Shown: positions 1 through 4,762 of the stretch, piece by piece | Layout: every line of letters begins with the position of its first letter | Position numbering within the stretch: position 1 is the first letter of the stretch | Assembly (NCBI GenBank): GCA_031285695.1 | Contig: JAITVR010000034.1 | Coordinates: 1 to 6,943 of the forward strand | Reading direction: 5' to 3' | DNA: 6,943 nt | Source of the DNA: Prevotellaceae bacterium | GTDB lineage: Bacteria > Bacteroidota > Bacteroidia > Bacteroidales > UBA932 | Translations under genes and position numbers: made by a program | Notes under the pieces: model-generated | Told to the model about the DNA's origin: nothing | Databases searched by the model: none | What the model saw: only the letters and a program-made list of their open reading frames with translations

Positions 1-207
1 GTGCACACGCCGGGCGCAGTGCGTCAGGCGCGCAAAGCGTTGAAAAAAGCCTTTGAAAAATCGGCAGCAAAAAAAGGATTATCGTTTGTAGAAATTGTTG
101 CAACTTGCAGCTCGGGTTGGAAGCTCTCGCCCGTGGAATCGAACAAGTGGATGGCGGAAAATATGATTCCGTTTTATCCGCTGGGAGACATTAAAGACAA
201 TGAATAA
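1..207 (+). CDS. korB: 2-oxoacid:ferredoxin oxidoreductase beta subunit, C-terminal end (partial)
   Basis: This is the last 68 codons of a gene that begins before the window, so the initial GTG is read as an internal valine and not as a start. The ending, with SSGWK, the ESNKWM stretch, then MIPFYPLGDIKD, matches the C-terminus of the thiamine-diphosphate-binding beta subunit of 2-oxoglutarate (or related 2-oxoacid) ferredoxin oxidoreductase. With the alpha and gamma subunits it oxidises a 2-oxoacid with CoA to an acyl-CoA, reducing ferredoxin, in the cytoplasm. The catalytic and cofactor-binding parts lie outside the window. The gamma subunit follows 540 bases downstream, which supports the assignment, although a Dabb gene is interposed. 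The stop codon (205-207) is the last three bases of the first unit of a 7-base tandem array, so the final residues Asn-Glu overlap repeat sequence. Exact substrate (2-oxoglutarate or another 2-oxoacid) is inferred from similarity. Confidence 0.85.
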   Translation: MHTPGAVRQARKALKKAFEKSAAKKGLSFVEIVATCSSGWKLSPVESNKWMAENMIPFYPLGDIKDNE

Positions 208-348
208 TGAACAATGAATAATTGATAATTAAAGAGAAGAAGATTAGGAAGTCTAAGAAGTTTAAGAATAAAAAAACTTCATAGACTTCTTAAACTTCCT
301 AATCTTCCTAAACTTCTTTATCCATTGTCAATTATCAATTATCAATTA
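201..348. repeat. Two-tier palindrome: 7-base arrays enclosing 9-base arrays
   Basis: The left outer arm is four 7-base units, tgaataa, tgaacaa, tgaataa and ttgataa (201-228). The right outer arm is four units of roughly inverse sequence, ttatcca, ttgtcaa, ttatcaa and ttatcaa (318-345). Inside them is a 9-base array: gattaggaa, gtctaagaa and gtttaagaa on the left (242-268), and ttcatagac, ttcttaaac, ttcctaatc and ttcctaaac on the right (278-313). The 28-base arms 239-266 and 280-307 pair almost completely around a 13-base A-rich loop, allowing a few G-U or mismatched positions. The 7-base units place stop codons in all three forward frames. No promoter box of the TAnnTTTG type was found here. 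Function is unknown. It could act as an RNA stem-loop between korB and the Dabb gene or be a passive repeat. Confidence 0.85.
239..307. repeat. Inner hairpin built of 9-base units
   Basis: Arms 239-266 and 280-307 are inverted copies of 28 bases with only a few differences, some of which are G-U compatible in RNA. The loop is 267-279. The repeating word is close to gtttaagaa and also occurs at 6530-6565 and, inverted, at 6935-6943. The loop-side A run is not followed by a T run, so it does not look like a standard rho-independent terminator for the + strand. Confidence 0.8.
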
Positions 349-354
349 AAAAAA

Positions 355-657
355 GTGGTAAAGCATATTGTTATTTGGAAGCTGAAAGAAGCTGCTGCGG
401 GTAGCGACAAGGCCAGCAACGCGCAGCTGGCAAAGGAAAAATTGGAGGCGCTAAACGGAAAAATTCCAGGGCTGCTGAAGCTGGAAGTCGGCATTGATTT
501 TATGCACGGCGAAACCAGCGGCGACGTTGTGCTGTACAGCGAATTGGAAAGCAAGGAGGCGCTGAACGTTTACATAGAGCACCCGCTGCACAAGGAGGCA
601 GGAAAGTTTATTCGCGAGGTGGTGAGCGCACGCACTTCGGCAGATTTTGTTTGCTAA
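355..657 (+). CDS. Dabb-domain (stress-responsive alpha/beta barrel) family protein
   Basis: This encodes a small protein of about 100 residues. The N-terminus reads VKHIVIWKLKE, then a helix with QLAKEKLEALNGKIPGLLKLEVGID, then DVVLYSELESKEALNVYIEHPLHKE. That is the pattern of the dimeric alpha/beta-barrel (Dabb) fold, whose opening usually reads MVKHIVLWK. The GTG at 355 is therefore preferred. A TTG at 325 in the same frame would add ten residues encoded by the 7-base repeat, which are unlikely to be part of the protein. Dabb proteins are cytoplasmic, usually dimeric, and mostly of unknown function; a few are enzymes, and no catalytic role can be read here. The gene interrupts korB and korC and is bracketed by palindromic repeats on both sides. 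Base composition in a sample of the gene (about half G+C) is not obviously foreign. No Shine-Dalgarno sequence is evident. Confidence 0.8.
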   Translation: MVKHIVIWKLKEAAAGSDKASNAQLAKEKLEALNGKIPGLLKLEVGIDFMHGETSGDVVLYSELESKEALNVYIEHPLHKEAGKFIREVVSARTSADFVC

Positions 658-667
658 AAATTAGACC

Positions 668-733
668 TGCGATACCCGACATGCGACTCTTTTCTTTTCG
701 CATATCGCAAGTCGGAAAATCGCAAATCGCAAA
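668..733. repeat. Palindrome built of 7-base tcgcaaa-like units
   Basis: The right arm consists of units tcgcata (698), tcgcaag (705), tcggaaa (712, followed by one extra a), tcgcaaa (720) and tcgcaaa (727). The left arm (668-688) is the inverse, tgcgata, cccgaca and tgcgact. The stretch 668-686 pairs with 705-724 apart from a few mismatches, leaving 687-704 as a pyrimidine-rich loop. The word differs from the one at 201-348, but the period of seven and the inverted arrangement are the same. It fills nearly all of the 90 bases between the Dabb gene and korC. No T run follows, so a terminator is not indicated. Confidence 0.75.
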
Positions 734-747
734 AATAGAAATTAGGT

Positions 748-1284
748 ATGAAAGAAGAAATTATCATAGCAGGATTTGGTGGACAGGGCGTGCTGTCCAT
801 GGGAAAAATATTGGCCTACTCGGGCATTATGCAAGACCAGGAAGTGGCGTGGATGCCCAGCTACGGTCCCGAAATGCGCGGCGGCACGGCCAACGTAACC
901 GTTATTTTGAGCGACGAGCGCATCAGCTCGCCCATACTGCAGGAGTACGATACGGCCATAATTCTCAACCAGCAATCGCTTGACAAGTTTGAGGCGCAGG
1001 TAAAAAAAGGCGGCACGCTGCTGTACGACCCCAACGGCATAACCAACCCGCCCAAGCGCACCGACATTACCATTCGCAAGGTTGCCGCCACCGAAGAGGC
1101 TGCCAAAATGGGCAACGGAAAGGTGTTTAACATGATTGTGCTCGGCGCATTTTTGAAAATAAAACCCATTGTGAAGCTCGAAAATGTAGTAAAAGGCTTG
1201 CAAAAATCGCTGCCCGAGCGCGTGCACAAGCTAATCCCCATGAACGAACAAGCCATACAGCGCGGCATGGAGATAGTGGAGTAA
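748..1284 (+). CDS. korC: 2-oxoacid:ferredoxin oxidoreductase gamma subunit
   Basis: This 178-residue protein is the gamma subunit of the complex whose beta subunit ends at 207. It opens with the conserved IIAGFGGQGVLSMGK (residues 5-19), followed by WMPSYGPEMRGGTANVTVI (35-53), both signatures of the pyruvate/2-oxoacid ferredoxin oxidoreductase gamma family. Length is normal for a stand-alone gamma subunit. It is cytoplasmic and acts with the alpha and beta subunits in CoA-dependent 2-oxoacid oxidation that reduces ferredoxin. The ATG at 748 directly precedes the family's usual opening. Only attaggt precedes it, with no proper Shine-Dalgarno sequence. It was probably transcribed with korB originally; the Dabb gene and two palindromes now separate them. 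G+C is high (40 of 60 bases at 841-900). Confidence 0.9.
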   Translation: MKEEIIIAGFGGQGVLSMGKILAYSGIMQDQEVAWMPSYGPEMRGGTANVTVILSDERISSPILQEYDTAIILNQQSLDKFEAQVKKGGTLLYDPNGITNPPKRTDITIRKVAATEEAAKMGNGKVFNMIVLGAFLKIKPIVKLENVVKGLQKSLPERVHKLIPMNEQAIQRGMEIVE

Positions 1285-1305
1285 AAAACATATCGGTATT
1301 TTTCT

Positions 1306-1313
1306 TATCTTTG
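1306..1313 (+). promoter_or_regulatory. Bacteroidota-type -7 promoter box (TAnnTTTG)
   Basis: The bases tatctttg fit the TAnnTTTG consensus used by the principal sigma factor of Bacteroidota. They lie 29 bases before the antitoxin ATG, in the only intergenic gap ahead of the toxin-antitoxin pair. I could not find a clear upstream -33 TTTG box. Transcription would be expected to start near 1320. Confidence 0.6.
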
Positions 1314-1320
1314 CCTTGCG

Positions 1321-1338
1321 TACTTGTTAAAACACGTA
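1321..1338. promoter_or_regulatory. 18-base dyad, candidate autoregulation operator
   Basis: The bases tacttgtt and aacacgta form an inverted repeat around a central aa, with seven of eight positions paired. It lies between the promoter box and the antitoxin start codon, where a ribbon-helix-helix antitoxin would typically bind to repress its own operon. The role is inferred from position and symmetry alone. Confidence 0.4.
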
Positions 1339-1342
1339 ATTT

Positions 1343-1597
1343 ATGGCAACTACAACTTTGAACCTACCAATAGATATTGGCGTTGCGGAGCGAATAAAAA
1401 AATACGCCATTAGACATCAAACATCGGTATCAAGCATTACCGAAAATTTCTTTGCACTCATAACCACAATTTCAAAGACGGACGAGTCCGAGGTCAGCGC
1501 GCTTGTAAAATCATTCAGTATTGAAGATATAAAGGTTCCTGCCAACTTTGACTACAAGGTTGAGTTGGAAAAAGCAAAAGATGAAAAATATTTGTAA
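1343..1597 (+). CDS. Antitoxin of a type II toxin-antitoxin pair (ribbon-helix-helix-like)
   Basis: This 84-residue protein starts MATTTLNLPIDIGVAERIKKYA and continues HQTSVSSITENFFALI. A short beta strand followed by two helices with a central SVSSI turn is the layout of ribbon-helix-helix DNA-binding antitoxins (the DUF6364-like group seen in Bacteroidota). The C-terminal part (about residues 50-84) is charged and probably binds and neutralises the toxin. Its stop codon is followed directly by the ATG of the PIN-domain toxin with no gap, so the two genes are co-translated. A promoter box and an 18-base dyad lie just upstream. The gene is AT-rich (24 G+C of 60 bases at 1381-1440), unlike the kor genes, which suggests acquisition. 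The family is recognised from pattern only; the toxin partner makes the role fairly secure. Confidence 0.75.
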   Translation: MATTTLNLPIDIGVAERIKKYAIRHQTSVSSITENFFALITTISKTDESEVSALVKSFSIEDIKVPANFDYKVELEKAKDEKYL

Positions 1598-2020
1598 ATG
1601 AATATCTTTATTGATACAAATATTTTGATAGACCTGCTCATTAAGCGGCAACCCTCCTACTCAAGCGTTGCAAAGATGTTTGATGTCGCTTTTGAACGAA
1701 AAGATACCATTACAATTTCCAACCTTAGCATTGTTAACGCGCACTACGTAGTAAAAAAGATTGCAGGAGTGCGTGAGGAAGTGCTACGCGCAGCTTTGCA
1801 CAGCATTTGTACTACCTGTACGGTGGCGCCCCTCAATGTCGGCGTTACGGTTAAGTCGCTCGTGTCGGCATTTAAGGATTTTGAAGATGCAACACAGTAC
1901 TACTGCGCTTTGGAAAACGGTTGCGATGTGATTGTAACCAACAACGAGAAGGACTTTGCGCTTTCCTCTTTGCCGGTAATGAACGCTAGCGAATTTTTAA
2001 TCGGCTATCAGTCCAAGTAA
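1598..2020 (+). CDS. PIN-domain ribonuclease toxin (VapC-like)
   Basis: This 140-residue protein is a full-length PIN domain. It opens with MNIFIDTNILIDLL, where Asp6 is the first metal-binding acid. Near the end come KDFEDATQYYCALENGCDVIVTNNEKDF (residues 93-120), giving Asp94, Glu96 or Asp97 and Asp119 as further acidic candidates. PIN toxins are Mg2+-dependent endoribonucleases that cut RNAs such as tRNAs to stop growth, and the adjacent antitoxin would hold this one inactive. In many VapC proteins a glutamate sits in an SSLTVAE-like strand. Here the aligned stretch is SNLSIVN, with Asn47 at that position. Other Bacteroidota PIN proteins, as I recall them, also lack that acid, so this need not mean inactivity. 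The start is fixed by abutting the antitoxin stop. The gene is AT-rich (22 G+C of 60 bases at 1681-1740). Confidence 0.85.
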   Translation: MNIFIDTNILIDLLIKRQPSYSSVAKMFDVAFERKDTITISNLSIVNAHYVVKKIAGVREEVLRAALHSICTTCTVAPLNVGVTVKSLVSAFKDFEDATQYYCALENGCDVIVTNNEKDFALSSLPVMNASEFLIGYQSK

Positions 2021-2031
2021 ATTTTTACGTA

Positions 2032-3429
2032 TTGCGCTACTTACTTCTTGTCATAAAAAAAAGTACGCTACCACTCATCGCTTTCCTTGCTCTACTGTGG
2101 AGCTGCGAGCGGTACGATTTCGTTTCGGACGGCTCGGTTTCGCTAAAATTTTCGGCCGATACGGTTAGCTTCGACACCATTTTCTCGCCCATTGGTTCTG
2201 CCACTTTTACCTGTAAGGTTTACAACCGCAGCAGCAAAAATTTAATCATTGACGAGGTGTTTTTGGGTAAGGGCAACGCTTCGCCATTCCTTATGAATGT
2301 GGACGGCCGTGCAGGTTACAGCGTGCGCAACCTGCGTTTGGCAAAGGAGGATAGCCTCCACATTTTTCTTGAAGTGCAAAAAAATTCCGCTCAGCCGCTG
2401 CTTACCGATTCCATTGTATTTGCCATGGGCAACACAAGGCAGCATTTGGGATTGATGGCCTACGCGCAGGAAGTTGTACTGTTTGAAAAAGACACGGTGC
2501 TGAAAAACGCCTTCACTTTTACCGCCGAAAAACCTTACCTCATATTGGGCAGCATAACCGTTGATAGCAGCGTAACGGCTACGGTTGACGCCGGCGCAAA
2601 ATTATTTTTTGGAAAAAATTGCGGCATTATTGTCAACGGAAAATTGGTGGTAAATGGACTGTCTTCGAGCCCCTGCATATTTTCGCACCCGCGCTACAAG
2701 GAAGACTGGTACAGCGATGCAAGCGGGCAGTGGCAGGGCATAACCGTGAACGCAAGCGGAAAAATTGAAGCTGTTTTTGCGCAGCTACAGGGCGCACGGC
2801 AGGCTTTTTATGTGCAGGATACGCTTAGCACGGCGGTAAGCAAGCCGCAGCTCAATGTTTCGCGCAGCAAAATTGAGAACTCGGAAGTTGGCGTAAATGT
2901 TTGCAATGGCTCGGCGCACATTGACAACTGCTTGATTGCGCACAGCGCAACAAACGCGCTGCTGCTGCAAGGCGGCACGTGCAAGGTTTACCAAGCCACT
3001 TTTGCTACCTACAGCACTGCGCAGGGCTACCACAGCGCGCAGGTGGTGGTGCAGAATTTTCGCCTGCGCGGCGTGAGGGATACGGTTAGCGCGCCGCTTG
3101 ATTCGGCAACGTTTGGCAACTGCATAATTTACGGCAGCAACGTGAGCGAGCTCAGCATCAATCAACGTTTGGGCACGGATATGCGCTATCAATTTGAGAG
3201 CTGCATTATTAAAAGTAAGGCGGGGCTCAATGGCTTTATTAGCGTAAAAAACGAGGACCCGAAGTTTAAAGATGTGAGCAAAAATGATTTTCACCTAAGC
3301 GAAAATTCGCCTGCCATACACGGAAGCAAGTCAATAGCCGATAGCTACAAAATAGATTTGGACGGCTTTGACCGAACGATTGAACAAGATTCAAGCATGG
3401 GTTGCTATGTGTACCGCAAGTTACAATAA
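2032..3429 (+). CDS. Lipoprotein with right-handed beta-helix domain, function unknown
   Basis: This 465-residue protein begins with a lipoprotein signal peptide: a basic stretch (KK at 9-10), a hydrophobic core, and the lipobox LLWSC with Cys25 as the predicted lipidated residue. The start is a TTG at 2032, 12 bases after the toxin stop; no ATG or GTG would keep the complete signal, so TTG is the best choice. Residues about 35-148 look like a beta-sandwich (SLKFSADTVSFDTIFSPIGSA and further strands), resembling the N-terminal part of many Bacteroidota lipoproteins. Residues about 165-430 carry repeated short strands such as KIENSEVGVNVCNGSAHIDNC, typical of a parallel beta-helix. The ending SPAIHGSKS, then DLDGFDR and DSSMGCYV, resembles the closing of beta-helix proteins of the polysaccharide-lyase or surface type. 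No catalytic residues can be assigned. It is predicted to be anchored in the cell envelope, possibly the outer membrane. Confidence 0.8.
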   Translation: MRYLLLVIKKSTLPLIAFLALLWSCERYDFVSDGSVSLKFSADTVSFDTIFSPIGSATFTCKVYNRSSKNLIIDEVFLGKGNASPFLMNVDGRAGYSVRNLRLAKEDSLHIFLEVQKNSAQPLLTDSIVFAMGNTRQHLGLMAYAQEVVLFEKDTVLKNAFTFTAEKPYLILGSITVDSSVTATVDAGAKLFFGKNCGIIVNGKLVVNGLSSSPCIFSHPRYKEDWYSDASGQWQGITVNASGKIEAVFAQLQGARQAFYVQDTLSTAVSKPQLNVSRSKIENSEVGVNVCNGSAHIDNCLIAHSATNALLLQGGTCKVYQATFATYSTAQGYHSAQVVVQNFRLRGVRDTVSAPLDSATFGNCIIYGSNVSELSINQRLGTDMRYQFESCIIKSKAGLNGFISVKNEDPKFKDVSKNDFHLSENSPAIHGSKSIADSYKIDLDGFDRTIEQDSSMGCYVYRKLQ

Positions 3430-3440
3430 TTTCTCTTGTT

Positions 3441-3552
3441 GTCATGCTGAACGAAGTGAAGCATCTCAAGTTCGCACGATGACGACACATTACCACAAGA
3501 TGAGATTCTTCGCGGAGTTTATGCTGAGCAAAGTCGAAGTGCTCAGAATGAC
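3441..3552. repeat. Dispersed palindromic repeat (gtcatgctgaacgaag... type)
   Basis: The element begins gtcatgctga (3441-3450) and ends tcagaatgac (3543-3552), which are inverted copies matching at nine of ten positions. Inside, gcatctca (3461-3468) faces tgagattc (3501-3508), another near-inverted pair. Further words such as gctgagcaaagtcgaag belong to the same family. This matches a repeat I recognise from many bacterial genomes, whose translation gives the peptide HAERSEAS in spurious proteins. It fills most of the gap between the lipoprotein and the exported nuclease, and its last bases contain the ATG at 3548. The evidence for family membership is recognition of the words; copy number in this genome is unknown. 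Confidence 0.8.
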
Positions 3553-4570
3553 ATTAGGCTTGGTTTTCTGCCTCTTTTCTCTCACGCTGTTTTCGCAAAC
3601 TCGCCCGCGCAGCAGCGGCGACTTGCGCGTAATGTTTTACAACCTCGAAAACTACTTTTCGCCCTTTGTCGATAGCCTTAACCCGCAGAAAGAGTTTACC
3701 GACAGCGCGCCGCGGTACTGGACGTGGAACAGGTTTGCAAAAAAATCGAACGATATTTTTAAAGTAATTGTTGCTGTGGGCGGCGCTACACCACCCGACA
3801 TTATTGGCGTGTGCGAAGTCGAAAATCGTTTTGTTTTAAACCGAATTATTTACGAAACGCCGCTGGCAAAGTACCCCTACGGACTTGTTCATCACGAATC
3901 GCCCGACTCGCGCGGCATAGATGTGGCGCTGCTTTACAATAGGGAAACATTCAAATTTTTAGGAAGTAAATTCTTTAAAACAACGCTGCCCACCCACCGC
4001 ACCACGCGCGATATTTTGCTGGCCAAAGGCGTGGTAAACGAGCTCGACACGCTGCACGTAATGGTGTGCCACGCGCCCTCGAAGTACGGCGGAGCGGCGG
4101 CTTCGGAGGGCAGCCGTATGGCAGCCACGCAGCAAATGCGCGCCATTGCCGACTCCATTCTTGCCACCTCGCGCAACGCCAACCTCATCATCATGGGCGA
4201 CTTTAACGACACGCCCGATAGCCGCTGCATTGCCGAAGGATTGGGCGCATCAAATAATCTCAGTGGAACAGCGTGCGACAGCCTGTACAACCTTGCGCTG
4301 CCGCTGCATCGCACGAGCGTGGGCAGCATAAAATTTCAGGGCAAATGGGAGCTGATTGATTTGTTTTTTGTGTCGGGAAACCTGCTGAACAAGGAGTCGC
4401 CCATCTACTGCCTACCATCGGATTACTACATCTTTTCCGCCCCCTTTCTACTTGAAGAAGATGCGACCTACTCCGGCGAAAAGCCGCGCCGCACCTACAA
4501 CGGCTTCCGCTACCACGGCGGCATAAGCGACCACCTGCCTGCGGTGCTGAATATCAGAAAAGGGTTTTAA
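3548..4570 (+). CDS. Exported endonuclease/exonuclease/phosphatase-family protein
   Basis: With the ATG at 3548 the protein has 340 residues. It carries the full motif set of the DNase I-like EEP fold: MFYNLENYF (Asn32), GVCEVENR (Glu90/Glu92), RGIDVALLY (Asp126), CHAPSK (His175), IIMGDFNDTPDS (Asp218, Asn220) and GISDHLPAV (Asp328, His329). These bind a divalent metal and hydrolyse phosphodiester or phosphomonoester bonds; the substrate (DNA, RNA, lipid or sugar phosphate) cannot be told. The N-terminus TLGLVFCLFSLTLFSQT is a hydrophobic export signal ending before about residue 18. It lacks basic residues from this start. An in-frame ATG at 3521 would add MLSKVEVLR, giving Lys and Arg, but that part is encoded by the dispersed repeat. 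Longer forms, up to 3368, overlap the previous gene and are spurious. No promoter box was found upstream. Confidence 0.85.
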   Translation: MTLGLVFCLFSLTLFSQTRPRSSGDLRVMFYNLENYFSPFVDSLNPQKEFTDSAPRYWTWNRFAKKSNDIFKVIVAVGGATPPDIIGVCEVENRFVLNRIIYETPLAKYPYGLVHHESPDSRGIDVALLYNRETFKFLGSKFFKTTLPTHRTTRDILLAKGVVNELDTLHVMVCHAPSKYGGAAASEGSRMAATQQMRAIADSILATSRNANLIIMGDFNDTPDSRCIAEGLGASNNLSGTACDSLYNLALPLHRTSVGSIKFQGKWELIDLFFVSGNLLNKESPIYCLPSDYYIFSAPFLLEEDATYSGEKPRRTYNGFRYHGGISDHLPAVLNIRKGF

Positions 4571-4626
4571 TTTTTGGGGGGTAGGGAATGACGGTGGGTA
4601 TGTCATGGTTCACTTACAAAATAAAA
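4571..4626. other. Convergent intergenic stretch without recognised element
   Basis: This follows the stop of the exported enzyme. It has a run of six G (4576-4581) and a short atgac/gtcat inverted pair (4588-4592 and 4602-4606) that may be a worn remnant of a dispersed repeat. Nothing else is recognised. Confidence 0.4.
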
Positions 4627-4651
4627 AAGCCGAGGTATAAAACCTCGGCTT
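4627..4651 (-). terminator. Rho-independent terminator of the acyl-CoA dehydrogenase gene
   Basis: The bases aagccgaggt (4627-4636) pair perfectly with acctcggctt (4642-4651) around a five-base loop. Read on the minus strand, the stem is followed by a T-rich tail (cttttttat), as expected for termination of the gene ending at 4763. Read on the plus strand only two T follow directly, so termination of the convergent exported-nuclease gene would be weaker. Confidence 0.85.
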
Positions 4652-4666
4652 AGCATTAGGGTATGG

Positions 4667-4755
4667 ACGTCATTGCGAGCGGGTTTAGCGAAGCAATCTC
4701 CAAGCAATGGTGTAAGATTGCCGCGTTGCTCGTGCCTCGCTCCTCGCAATGACGT
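4667..4755. repeat. 89-base dispersed palindromic repeat (cattgcgag type)
   Basis: The ends acgtcattgcgag (4667-4679) and ctcgcaatgacgt (4743-4755) are perfect 13-base inverted repeats. Inside, gcaatct (4693-4699) and agattgc (4715-4721) form a second perfect inverted pair, so the element folds as nested hairpins. This is a known type of bacterial dispersed repeat that yields the spurious peptide HCEERGTSNAAI on the minus strand. It lies between the acyl-CoA dehydrogenase stop and its terminator, so it is part of that transcript's 3' end. Confidence 0.85.
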
Positions 4756-4762
4756 GGGTTAT

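Noticed and set aside
239..307. Hairpin as a rho-independent terminator after korB
   Set aside because: The stem is A+T-rich, made of repeated words, and is not followed by a T run on the + strand.
201..348. CRISPR array
   Set aside because: Units are only 7-9 bases long, contiguous, with no spacers, and no cas genes are present.
325..354. TTG start of the Dabb protein
   Set aside because: The ten added residues come from the 7-base repeat, and the family's usual N-terminus matches the GTG at 355.
742..1227. Antisense ORF of 161 codons across korC
   Set aside because: It lies opposite a clearly conserved gene and shows no recognisable domain; it is a shadow of biased codon use.
2785..3294. 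Antisense ORF of 169 codons within the lipoprotein gene
   Set aside because: Its composition is Ala- and Arg-rich, as typical for a shadow frame, and it has no domain.
3368..3547. N-terminal 60-residue extension of the exported nuclease, including the peptide CHAERSEAS
   Set aside because: It overlaps the lipoprotein gene and is a translation of the dispersed repeat. The conserved part and export signal begin after it.
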